Assembly: GCA_963753245.1 (NCBI GenBank)
Contig: CAVWBK010000008.1
Coordinates: 100,252 to 164,251 of the forward strand
Direction of reading: 5' to 3'
Length of the DNA: 64,000 nt
DNA from: VRUE01 sp963753245
GTDB lineage: Bacteria; Actinomycetota; Thermoleophilia; Solirubrobacterales; 70-9
Each line of letters begins with the position of its first letter. Within the stretch, counting starts at the first letter, position 1. Position numbers and translations under genes: made by a program. The notes below the pieces were generated by a model. It had not been told where the DNA came from and did no database searches. It was given only the letters and a program-made list of their open reading frames with translations. Positions 45,230 through 54,011 of this stretch are shown piece by piece.

Positions 45230-45616
45230 TCAGTGGGCGAGATCGAGCCCGAGCCAGACGATCAACAGCGAGACGAGCAAGATCGCGCCCTGCAGCGCGT
45301 GCAGTTTCGGCCAGCGCAGATGCAGCAGAGCGAGCGCGACGACAAGGCCCACCAGCACCAGCTTCCAGCGCAGGGTCGAGCTGGCGAAGAGCTCGTAGTG
45401 GGAGGCCAGCGCCCAGCCGCTGAGGATCAGCACCGCGAGCGCCGCCAGCGAGCCATAGCCAAAGCGCCGGGCGACGGCGCGCATCCGCTCGCGCTCGCCC
45501 TCAGCGCGCAGGACGGGGACGACGGCGACCCCGAAGACGAGCTGGCCACCAACGAAGAAGGCCATCGCCAGGAGGTGGAGGTAGAGAACCGCCTGCCAGA
45601 AGTCGTCGCTGCTCAC
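45230..45616 (-). CDS. small four-helix membrane protein, CopD/DUF2269-like
   Basis: A 128-residue integral membrane protein with four hydrophobic helices: FWQAVLYLHLLAMAFFVGGQ, GSLAALAVLILSGWALASHY, KLVLVGLVVALALLHL and ALQGAILLVSLLIVWLGL. The first helix has a conserved-looking H (YLHLL). It resembles CopD or DUF2269 membrane proteins, often with heme or copper links, but no metal motif is certain. GTG start, 6 bases after TACGCT (leaderless). It lies between purF and purN on the opposite strand. Confidence 0.7.
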   Translation of the reverse strand: MSSDDFWQAVLYLHLLAMAFFVGGQLVFGVAVVPVLRAEGERERMRAVARRFGYGSLAALAVLILSGWALASHYELFASSTLRWKLVLVGLVVALALLHLRWPKLHALQGAILLVSLLIVWLGLDLAH

Positions 45617-45622
45617 TCCGTC

Positions 45623-45628
45623 AGCGTA
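45623..45628 (-). promoter_or_regulatory. candidate -10 box, membrane protein
   Basis: TACGCT on the minus strand, six bases before the GTG. Confidence 0.4.
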
Positions 45629-45777
45629 TGTCGCAGGGCGGCCGGGGCTCGAACTTCCTTTCCGCCTCTTCTTCCTCTCGCGGCGCCCTCGGCGTGCGTG
45701 GTCTTAGTCTGAAGAGCCGGGTTTGCACATTCGCCGTTGGCGGCCCTGGGGTTCGCGCTGTGCGCGAAGATGGGCGG

Positions 45778-46387
45778 GTGAGCGCCTTTCGGATCGTCGT
45801 CCTCGCCTCGGGAAACGGCACCAACCTGCAGGCGCTGATCGACTCCGTCCACGGGCGCGAGGGGATCGAACTGGTCGGCGTCGGCTCCGACAAGCCGGGG
45901 GCGCGGGCGCTGGAGCGAGCCGCCTCGGCGGGTATCGGGACCGCCGTCTTTCCCTCTACGGCCTACGAGAACCGGATCGGCCGCGACGCGGCGATGGCCG
46001 ACTGGATCGAGGCCCGCCAGCCCGACCTGGTCGTCCTCGCCGGCTACATGCAGCTGCTCAGTCGCGGCTTTATCGAGCGCTTCAGGCAGCGCGTGATCAA
46101 CGTCCATCCCTCTCTGCTGCCGGCCTTTCCGGGCCTTGACGCGATCGGCCAGGCGCTATCGGCAGGAGTCTCGATCACCGGTGTCAGTGTGCATTTCGTC
46201 GATGAGGGCCTCGACACCGGACCGCTGATCGTGCAGCGCGAGGTCGCGGTCCCTCCAGGCCGGGAGCGCGCCGAGCTCGAGCGGGCGATCCATGCGCTCG
46301 AGCACGAGCTCTATCCCGAGGCGATCCGCATGATCGCCCGGGGGCTGGTTAGGATCGACCGCGACGATCCGAGGGTCGTGGTAATCG

Positions 46388-46395
<8 letters not shown>
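45778..46395 (+). CDS. purN: phosphoribosylglycinamide formyltransferase
   Basis: A 205-residue folate-dependent GAR transformylase. Motifs: RIVVLASGNGTNLQALIDSV, DLVVLAGYMQLLSRGFIERF, VINVHPSLLPAFPGLDAIGQ and VSVHFVDEGLDTGPLIVQRE, with catalytic Asn-His-Asp (N in INVHPS, H in same, D in DTGP). Start GTG chosen since it fits the family N terminus; a GTG six codons earlier is also possible. It overlaps purH by 8 bases. Confidence 0.94.
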
Positions 46396-48004
<1,609 letters not shown>

Positions 48005-48114
48005 CGCCAACCGGCGCCCGCGACCACGATCCGCAGCCTGGCTCAAAGTACCCCGAGAGCGAACGTTGAGCGGGGTCGTGTTCGCGCCCTAGCCTCGAAG
48101 CCGACCGTGTCGAT

Positions 48115-48150
48115 CAACACCTTCGGGGTCCCCCTCCCCCGAAGGTGTTG
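48115..48150. terminator. strong bidirectional hairpin between convergent genes
   Basis: CAACACCTTCGGGG (48115-48128) pairs perfectly with CCCCGAAGGTGTTG (48137-48150): a 14-bp stem with an 8-base loop. It serves purH from the left and the secreted gene from the right. Confidence 0.7.
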
Positions 48151-48160
48151 CAAAGAAAGC

Positions 48161-49705
48161 TCAGCAGATTGAGATCTCGCCTTTGAGTGTGCGCACGACC
48201 TTCTTACTCTTGCCGTGCTTGGTCGCGATCGCGGTCACCCTGACCGTCACCGTGTGCTTGCTGCCGGCCGCCAGCGGCCCCGGGTTGATCAGCAATTTGA
48301 GCGGCTTCTTCTTCAGCGTCTTCAGCTTCTTGCCGTCAAAGGTGAAGCTCGCCTTGATCAGCTTCAGCTTCGACTTCAGCGCTTTGGCAACTTTGTGGCG
48401 GACCCGTTTCCCGGCTCCGGCGTAGAAGGACTGTTGGGAGGCCAGGCAGCTCTGGGGCAGGCGCAGGGTGAGTTCGAACTCACCTACCGGCGTGCCGACC
48501 GTCTTTTCCTTGCCCGTGTAGGTGGGCGGCGGGGGCGGGGGCGGCGGAGCATAGGGAGTCACCGGATTGAGGTCGGCGACGTGCAGGCCGCCTTCGTCGA
48601 GGAAGGTGAGCCAACCGGCGCCGTTATTGCCGATCGCGAGCTGGGCGTTGTCATCGATGTTGTAGCTGCCGCCGATGTGGGCAATATCGGTCGCGGCGCC
48701 GAAGCTGGCGCCGCCATTTGTGGAGGTGTAGAGGCGCATCACGTGGGCCTCGTCCCCGGCCCGGGTGGCGGGCCAGGCGACGGCGATGATGCCGCTCGGG
48801 GACTGGGCGATGGCGCCGCCGGTGAAGAGGCCGGCCGCGGGGTCTTCGGTGAGGTTCAGCGGCGCCCCAAAACCGGTGCCGTTGAACTTACGGAGCCCAA
48901 CGACGGTCGGCGTGGTGCCCGAGCCATATTCCTGGGAAAGGAGGAAGAGTCCGCTGGCCCCGCCGGAGAGCTTTGGCTCATCGCCGTTGGCGATCGCCGT
49001 CGGCCCCGACCAGTCAGGTTCTGAGGTGAGTGACCCCGAGCCCAGGTAGCGATAGAAGAACATCGCATCGGGTTCACCGAGGTTCCAGTAGACCTCGACC
49101 GGGTTACCCGAGCTGTCGAGTCCCATGCTCGAGCTGCCGACTCCACCGGGCCCGGGATTGAGGAAGCTGAAGTTGGTGCCGGCGCCCCCGGCGGCCGGTG
49201 TGGCGCTGAATCCGACACCGACGTTGTAGGCCCCGATCAGCAGATTTGAGCCCGAGAGGAACACGTTGGTCGGGTTGGTCTTGTTGGAGTAACCGCCGGC
49301 GTTGAGGGTGCCGGCGCCAAAGCTCTGCCCGCCGTTGGTCGAGGTCCAGATCACGACGTCATCGAGCACGTAACGCGGCCCGACCACATAGACCGTGTTG
49401 CCGGCGCCCAGCACCGGGAAGAGGCCGGCGAGCTCATCGGTTGAATCGGTCGCCCCCGGGATCGGCAGCGCGATCGGCGCGCTGCAGGTGCCGCCCGCCG
49501 GGATTTTGCAGAACATCGGCTGGTCGGGGAGCGTGCCGCTCGACTTGTGGGTCCAGGTCACGTAGGCGTTGCCGGCGGAGTCCTCGACCAGCCGCCCCTG
49601 CGAAGTCGCCTGGGAATCGAGCGTGAAGAGATCGTTGGCGCTGGCCGGAGCGGCGAGTAGCGCCGCCGCGGCCGCGAGCGCCGCACAGAGGAGGACTGGT
49701 CTCAT
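48161..49705 (-). CDS. secreted sialidase-like propeller protein with Ig-like C terminus
   Basis: A 514-residue exported protein. Signal peptide PVLLCAALAAAAALLAAPAS. Residues 30-385 repeat propeller-like elements with BNR-type text: STNGGQSFGAGTLNAGG, TSTNGGASFGAATDIA, NAYVTWTHKSSG, VVIWTSTNGG, GIIAVAWPATRAG. A Pro-rich linker (eight Pro in a row) leads to a C-terminal domain (FELTLRLPQSCLASQQSF, RVTAIATKHGKSKKVVRTLK) resembling the Ig-like end of the protein at 42686-43627. Sialidase activity is doubtful; no catalytic set is clear. ATG lies 6 bases after TAGACT. Confidence 0.75.
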   Translation of the reverse strand: MRPVLLCAALAAAAALLAAPASANDLFTLDSQATSQGRLVEDSAGNAYVTWTHKSSGTLPDQPMFCKIPAGGTCSAPIALPIPGATDSTDELAGLFPVLGAGNTVYVVGPRYVLDDVVIWTSTNGGQSFGAGTLNAGGYSNKTNPTNVFLSGSNLLIGAYNVGVGFSATPAAGGAGTNFSFLNPGPGGVGSSSMGLDSSGNPVEVYWNLGEPDAMFFYRYLGSGSLTSEPDWSGPTAIANGDEPKLSGGASGLFLLSQEYGSGTTPTVVGLRKFNGTGFGAPLNLTEDPAAGLFTGGAIAQSPSGIIAVAWPATRAGDEAHVMRLYTSTNGGASFGAATDIAHIGGSYNIDDNAQLAIGNNGAGWLTFLDEGGLHVADLNPVTPYAPPPPPPPPTYTGKEKTVGTPVGEFELTLRLPQSCLASQQSFYAGAGKRVRHKVAKALKSKLKLIKASFTFDGKKLKTLKKKPLKLLINPGPLAAGSKHTVTVRVTAIATKHGKSKKVVRTLKGEISIC

Positions 49706-49711
49706 CGCCCC

Positions 49712-49717
49712 AGTCTA
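49712..49717 (-). promoter_or_regulatory. candidate -10 box, secreted propeller gene
   Basis: TAGACT on the minus strand, 6 bases before the ATG. Confidence 0.45.
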
Positions 49718-50440
49718 GTTCTCCAGACCGGGGCGGGCGAGCTCTTTTTGTCTCTCACTCGCCCGCCGCACATGCTCACAGACCTCCTCAGGAGCGTCGG
49801 CGCTGAGCAGCAGCTCCTTGTCGGCGGGTGAGATCAGACCGTCTTCCTCAAGGCCCTGATCGATCCAGGTCAGCAGCGGCGCCCAGTGCTTGGAGTCGAC
49901 CAGGATCGTCGGAAAATGTTTGATCCGGTGGGTCTGGATCAGGGTCAGGCTCTCAAACATCTCATCGAGGGTGCCGAGACCGCCTGGAAAGATCACGAAG
50001 GCACGGGCGTAACGGACGAACATCAGCTTGCGGGCGAAGAAGTAGTGAAACCTCAGCGGCCGGGTGGCGTAGGGGTTGGGCTGCTGCTCCCGGGGTAGCT
50101 CGATGTTGAGTCCGACCGTCTCGCCGCCGGCTTCCTTGGCGCCGCGGTTGGCGGCCTCCATCAGCCCGCCGCCGCCGCCGGTGATCACCGTGAAGCCGTG
50201 CTTGGCGAGGCAGGCGGCGGTCTCGCGGCAGAGCTCATACCAGCGGTGTCCCTCCTGCACTCGGGCCGAGCCGAAGAGCGAGACGCCGTCATCGATGTCG
50301 CGCAGGGCGTCAAAGCCGCGCTCGATCTCCGCGCGAATGCGCACCAGGCGAGCCTCGTCGCGCGCCTCGTCGAGGTCGGCGGGAACACGGAGCAAATGCT
50401 CGTCGTGATTGGCCCCCGGGCTCGGCTCTGAACTCGACAA
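49715..50440 (-). CDS. LOG family protein (TIGR00730), possible cytokinin-type phosphoribohydrolase
   Basis: A 241-residue Rossmann-like protein: VSLFGSARVQEGHRWYELCR, FTVITGGGGGLMEAANRGAK, RFHYFFARKLMFVRYARAFV, and the signature VIFPGGLGTLDEMFESLTLI. LOG enzymes hydrolyse N6-modified AMP; many bacterial members act on AMP-type nucleotides or are uncharacterised. The TTG start lies one base after the 3' end of tRNA-Lys on the same strand. No ATG or SD is available; a GTG about 33 codons later is the main alternative. RNase Z cleavage could therefore make this mRNA leaderless. Confidence 0.88.
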   Translation of the reverse strand: MSSSEPSPGANHDEHLLRVPADLDEARDEARLVRIRAEIERGFDALRDIDDGVSLFGSARVQEGHRWYELCRETAACLAKHGFTVITGGGGGLMEAANRGAKEAGGETVGLNIELPREQQPNPYATRPLRFHYFFARKLMFVRYARAFVIFPGGLGTLDEMFESLTLIQTHRIKHFPTILVDSKHWAPLLTWIDQGLEEDGLISPADKELLLSADAPEEVCEHVRRASERQKELARPGLEN

Positions 50441-50441
50441 G

Positions 50442-50515
50442 TGCCCCCGGCGGGATTCGAACCCGCGCCGCGCGGCTTAAAAGGCCGCCGCTCTAACCAA
50501 CTGAGCTACAGGGGC
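50442..50515 (-). tRNA. tRNA-Lys(TTT)
   Basis: 74 nt on the minus strand. Acceptor GCCCCTG/CGGGGGC with one G-U pair; D arm GCTC/GAGC; anticodon stem GCGGC/GCCGC with loop CTTTTAA (anticodon TTT); T arm GCGGG-TTCGAAT-CCCGC; discriminator A. CCA is not encoded. TACCAT lies 9 bases upstream. The LOG gene starts one base after its 3' end. Confidence 0.95.
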
Positions 50516-50524
50516 GAGGCAGCC

Positions 50525-50530
50525 ATGGTA
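50525..50530 (-). promoter_or_regulatory. candidate -10 box, tRNA-Lys
   Basis: TACCAT on the minus strand, 9 bases before the tRNA. Confidence 0.4.
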
Positions 50531-50545
50531 GTTGCCGGGCGGCGC

Positions 50546-51529
50546 TCAGGAAAGCTCGGGCAGACCCCGCGCGGGAGTCGAGGCCTCAGCGTGGGTGCGG
50601 CGCGGGATGCGACCGGCGCGGCGGGCGGCGTGACCCGCCTCGACCCCTGCCCGAAGCGCCGCCGCCATCAGGGTCGGATCCGCGGCGCCGAAAATCGAGC
50701 TCGCCGCCATCACCGCCGAGCAGCCGAGCTCCATCGCCAGCGCCGCGTCGGAGGCGGTGCCCACCCCGGCGTCGAGGATCACCGGCACCCCGGCACGCTC
50801 GGCAATGATCGCCAGGTTGTAAGGATTGTTGATGCCAGCACCGGAGCCGATCGGCGAACCGAGCGGCATCACCGCCGCGCAGCCCAGGTCCTCGAGGCGG
50901 CGGGCGAGGATCGGATCGTCATTGGTGTAGGGCAGCACGGTGAATCCCTCGGCGACCAGTGTCTCGGCCGCAGCGAGCAGCTCGACCGCATCGGGATACA
51001 GGGTGCGGTCATCGCCGATCACCTCGAGCTTTACCCACTCGCTGCCGAGCGCCTCTTTGGCGAGGCGAGCGGTGCGCACCGCGTCGCGGGCCGTGAAGCA
51101 GCCGGCGGTGTTGGGCAGGGCGAATAGGCCGAGTCGGTCGAGCAGGTCGATGACCGAGCCCTTGGCCTGCGGGTCGATGCGGCGCAGGGCGACGGTCACG
51201 ATCTCAGCGCCAGAGGCGCCCAGCGCCGCCTCCATCTGCTCCAGCGAGCGGAAGCCGCCGGTTCCCGCGATCAGGCGCGAGGACCACTGCCGGGCGCCCA
51301 GCTCCCAGGTTTCCGCCCCACCCTGGATCGCGCCCAGCACCTCGACCCGCTCGCCGCCGGCAAGCGGGGTCGTCGACCAGCGCCCGCGCGGCACCACCTC
51401 GCCCTGCAGGGCGGCCGCGAAGCCACGCTGGTTCGGATCGGGCTCGGCGCCGAGCTTGGCGCGTACCGCGTCGGCGAGACAGGCACCCTCGGGTAGCTCG
51501 CAGGGCTCGCCATTTAGCTCGATCCTCAC
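50546..51529 (-). CDS. thiG: ThiS-ThiG fusion (sulfur carrier / thiazole synthase)
   Basis: A 327-residue fusion for the thiazole moiety of thiamine. Residues 1-71 are a ThiS beta-grasp domain (MRIELNGEPCELPEGACLAD, GERVEVLGAIQGG) ending in Gly-Gly. After a short linker ThiG begins (GARQWSSRLIAGTGGFRSL) with the Schiff-base Lys region EWVKLEVIGDDRTLYPDAVE, AVMPLGSPIGSGAGI and VILDAGVGTASDAALAMELG. In a fusion the Gly-Gly end is internal, so a free thiocarboxylate cannot form without cleavage. It overlaps thiO by 4 bases and ends 30 bases from tRNA-Lys. Confidence 0.9.
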   Translation of the reverse strand: MRIELNGEPCELPEGACLADAVRAKLGAEPDPNQRGFAAALQGEVVPRGRWSTTPLAGGERVEVLGAIQGGAETWELGARQWSSRLIAGTGGFRSLEQMEAALGASGAEIVTVALRRIDPQAKGSVIDLLDRLGLFALPNTAGCFTARDAVRTARLAKEALGSEWVKLEVIGDDRTLYPDAVELLAAAETLVAEGFTVLPYTNDDPILARRLEDLGCAAVMPLGSPIGSGAGINNPYNLAIIAERAGVPVILDAGVGTASDAALAMELGCSAVMAASSIFGAADPTLMAAALRAGVEAGHAARRAGRIPRRTHAEASTPARGLPELS

Positions 51530-52626
51530 ACGCTCACCCCGGGGCTCAGTGCCTCGAGGACGCGGGCGGCGGCCAGCGGCGCCAGGAGGATCCCGTTGCG
51601 AAAGTGCCCACTGGCCCAGATCAACCCCTCAAGGCCCGCGGCCGGGCCGACCAATGGCAGGTTGTCGGGACTTGCGGGGCGCAGCGCCGCCAGCGCCTCG
51701 ACCAGCTCCATCTCGGCGACCTCGGGCACCAGCCGGTAGGCCTCACGCAGCAGCTCGTGCACGCCGCCGGCGGTTACCGCGGTGTCAAAGCCCTGCTCCT
51801 CCACCGTCGCCCCGACAATCAGGCGACCGTCGAGGCGGGGCACCAGGTAGACCCGCTCGGAAGCCAGGATTCGGCCCGCGACGGGCGGCGAGCCGACCGC
51901 CGGGCGCAGCCCGAGAATCTGACCCTTGACCGGTCGCACTGCAGGACGCGCGATCTCCGGCAGCCACTCGATCGCCCCGGACCAGGCGCCGGCGGCGAGC
52001 ACGACACTCTCCGCGCGCAGCTGCGCGCCACGGGATGTCTGCACACCGGTGATCCGCCCCCCCGCGAGCAGGGCGCCGATCGCCTCCTCGCCGCTTCTGA
52101 GCTCGACTCCCTCGGCGCCAAGCGCAGCCAGCAGAGCCGCGCTCAGGGCGCGGGGGTCAACCACGGCCTCCCCGGACGCGTGCACGCCGCCGGCGAGCGA
52201 GGGTGTCAGGCCGGGCTCGAGCTCTCGACAGGCCGCCGGCGAGAGCCAGCGCGCCGGCAGGCCAAGGCTGCGCTGCAGATCGTGGACGCGGCGCAGCTGC
52301 GCGGCCTCGTCGCGGTCGAGCGCGACGTGCAGCGCTCCGCTGATCTGATATCCGGTCTGCAGCCCGCTCACCGCCTCGAGCTCGGCGACGAAACCGGGAT
52401 AGAGCTCGGCGGCGATCATGGTCAGCTCGAGCAGCGCCGGCTCGCCGAAGCTGAGCTCGCCGACCGGTGCCAGCATGCCGGCCGCCACCCGGGTCGCGCC
52501 CGCCGGCGGCTGGCCGCGCTCGAGTACAGAGACCCTGGCTCCGGCCTGGGCCAAACGCCAGGCACAGGCGAGTCCGATGACCCCGCCGCCGATGATGATC
52601 GCGTCGTAACTGCGCTTCTCGCTCAA
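51526..52626 (-). CDS. thiO: glycine oxidase ThiO
   Basis: A 366-residue FAD-dependent amine oxidase that makes dehydroglycine for the thiazole ring. FAD motif YDAIIIGGGVIGLACAWRLA, second motif SGEAVVDPRALSAALLAALG, ILASERVYLVPRLDGRLIVG and ALRPASPDNLPLVGPAAG with C-terminal GHFRNGILLAP. TTG start, 4 bases after GGAGG that lies at the 3' edge of a TPP riboswitch; a longer frame through the riboswitch is not plausible. It is followed by thiS-thiG. Confidence 0.94.
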   Translation of the reverse strand: MSEKRSYDAIIIGGGVIGLACAWRLAQAGARVSVLERGQPPAGATRVAAGMLAPVGELSFGEPALLELTMIAAELYPGFVAELEAVSGLQTGYQISGALHVALDRDEAAQLRRVHDLQRSLGLPARWLSPAACRELEPGLTPSLAGGVHASGEAVVDPRALSAALLAALGAEGVELRSGEEAIGALLAGGRITGVQTSRGAQLRAESVVLAAGAWSGAIEWLPEIARPAVRPVKGQILGLRPAVGSPPVAGRILASERVYLVPRLDGRLIVGATVEEQGFDTAVTAGGVHELLREAYRLVPEVAEMELVEALAALRPASPDNLPLVGPAAGLEGLIWASGHFRNGILLAPLAAARVLEALSPGVSV

Positions 52627-52712
52627 CTTGCCTCCGCCGGCATTACCCGGATCAGGTCCAGACGGTCGGTGGCCTTGTTGCCACCCTCTCAGCCCTCGCG
52701 GGCTCCCGTACT
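52627..52712 (-). promoter_or_regulatory. TPP (thi-box) riboswitch
   Basis: Minus strand shows both conserved halves: GGGAGCCCG then GGCTGAGAGGG, and CTGGACCTGATC followed by GGGTAATGCCGGCG. The last stem runs into GGAGG and the thiO TTG, so ligand binding probably blocks ribosome access. Transcription likely begins just upstream after TAGCAT. Confidence 0.95.
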
Positions 52713-52718
52713 TCTCCG

Positions 52719-52724
52719 ATGCTA
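52719..52724 (-). promoter_or_regulatory. candidate -10 box, thiO-thiG operon
   Basis: TAGCAT on the minus strand, with TTGAGC about 15 bases further upstream. It fits a start at the 5' edge of the riboswitch. Confidence 0.45.
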
Positions 52725-52747
52725 CCCCGTCGCGGTCGCGCTCAAGC

Positions 52748-52753
52748 CATAAT
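52748..52753 (+). promoter_or_regulatory. candidate -10 box, thiE
   Basis: CATAAT (5/6 of TATAAT) followed by 6 bases and the thiE ATG; leaderless geometry, 29 bases from the divergent box. Confidence 0.45.
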
Positions 52754-52759
52754 CGTTGG

Positions 52760-53446
52760 ATGAGCCTGGCACAACCAGAGGCCGCCGGCCCGCTGCGGCG
52801 CGAGCGGCTGCGCACCGCGCGGCTTTATTTCGTCTGCGACGCACGGCCGCGGGGCGCCGACCCCGAGCCGCTTTTGCGCGCCGCGCTCGGCGGCGGAGTC
52901 GACATCGTCCAGCTGCGCGAGAAGTCGCTGCCCCCGCGCCAGATCGAGGTGGCGGCACTCACCTTCCGCCGACTCTGTGACACCTACAGCGCCCTGTTCA
53001 TCGTCAACGATGACCCCGAGCTGGCCCGCTCCTGCGGTGCCGATGGCGTCCACGTCGGCCAGGATGACAGCTCGGTTGCCGAGGCACGCGCGTTTCTCGG
53101 TGCGGAGGGAATCGTCGGGCACTCGACCCATTCCGCGCAGCAGATCGCGGCCTCCGCCGAGCTGGCGCTCGACTACATAAGCGTCGGCCCGGTCTGGGAG
53201 ACGCCGACCAAAGAGGGCCGTCCGGGAGTCGGCCTGGAGCTGGTCGCCGAGGCGGCGCGAAGCGCTCCGCACCCGTTCTTCGCAATCGGCGGAATCGATC
53301 CCTCAAATGCGGGTCAGGTGGTGGGGGCCGGGGCGCGGCGACTGGGCGTGGTGCGCGCGATTCGCGACGCCGAGGCGCCGGCGGAGGCGGCCGAATCCCT
53401 GCGCGCGGCGCTGGCCAGCGCCGGCGAGGCTGCCCCCGGTGGCTGA
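52760..53446 (+). CDS. thiE: thiamine phosphate synthase
   Basis: A 228-residue TIM barrel joining thiazole phosphate and HMP pyrophosphate. Motifs: LYFVCDARPRGADPEPLLRA, GVDIVQLREKSLPPRQIEVA, LFIVNDDPELARSCGADGVH, VGQDDSSVAEARAFLG, YISVGPVWETPTKEGRPGVG and FFAIGGIDPSNAGQVVGAGA. ATG placed 6 bases after CATAAT. It diverges from the riboswitch-controlled thiO operon; no riboswitch is seen on this side. It overlaps the next gene by 8 bases. Confidence 0.95.
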   Translation: MSLAQPEAAGPLRRERLRTARLYFVCDARPRGADPEPLLRAALGGGVDIVQLREKSLPPRQIEVAALTFRRLCDTYSALFIVNDDPELARSCGADGVHVGQDDSSVAEARAFLGAEGIVGHSTHSAQQIAASAELALDYISVGPVWETPTKEGRPGVGLELVAEAARSAPHPFFAIGGIDPSNAGQVVGAGARRLGVVRAIRDAEAPAEAAESLRAALASAGEAAPGG

Positions 53447-53939
53447 GGAGCGCCGCAAACGCAAGCAGCGCGGCGCGCAGCCAAGCGGCGTGCGCGAGCG
53501 CATGGAGCGCGGTTACGCCGAGGCCGAGATCCGCAACCGGCAGGCACGCGAGGCGCTCGAGCCGCTGGCTGAGGGCGAGCGTCCACTGGTGGTCACGATC
53601 GGCGCCCTGGTCGCGGCGGCGGTCGCCGCCTCAATCATCGCCGGCTACCTGACCGGCGTCAAAGTCAACGGCGAAAAACCTCACCTCGCCCAGGTGCTGG
53701 CGCCGGCGCTGCTGATGGGAATCATGGCCCTGGGCATGTGGCGGGCGCGCTACTGGGCGGTGCTCGGCTTTCAGCTGCTGCTCGTCTTCTTGATCTTCAG
53801 CGCCGTCTTTGGCCTCGCCGTGCAGGCCGCCAGCGTCGTCCAGTTCGCGGCGACCTTTGCCCTGCTCGCCGTTTCGGGCAGCTTCTTTTTCTTCATGGTC
53901 AAGGCGATGGCCCGGATCCAGATGCCGGAGCGCAAGTAG
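53439..53939 (+). CDS. small membrane protein of unknown function
   Basis: A 166-residue protein: a charged N terminus (EERRKRKQRGAQPSGVRERM, REALEPLAEGERP) then four hydrophobic helices (PLVVTIGALVAAAVAASIIA, VLAPALLMGIMALGMW, VLGFQLLLVFLIFSAVF, FAATFALLAVSGSFFFFMV) and a short basic tail. GTG start inside the thiE stop. A thiamine-related role is possible only by context. A hairpin follows 13 bases after its stop. Confidence 0.7.
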   Translation: MAEERRKRKQRGAQPSGVRERMERGYAEAEIRNRQAREALEPLAEGERPLVVTIGALVAAAVAASIIAGYLTGVKVNGEKPHLAQVLAPALLMGIMALGMWRARYWAVLGFQLLLVFLIFSAVFGLAVQAASVVQFAATFALLAVSGSFFFFMVKAMARIQMPERK

Positions 53940-53951
53940 CCCAGGGGAAAC

Positions 53952-53986
53952 CGCCAGCCCCAGCTCTCCTGCCAGGGCGGCTGGCG
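53952..53986 (+). terminator. hairpin downstream of the thiE operon
   Basis: CGCCAGCC and GGCTGGCG, an 8-bp stem with a 19-base loop. No U tract. Confidence 0.45.
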
Positions 53987-53998
53987 CGGTCCGTTCTA

Positions 53999-54004
53999 TA
54001 GGCT
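53999..54004 (+). promoter_or_regulatory. candidate -10 box, lpd
   Basis: TAGGCT, 7 bases before the lpd ATG; TATAGG overlaps by two bases. Leaderless geometry. Confidence 0.45.
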
Positions 54005-54011
54005 CAGATCG

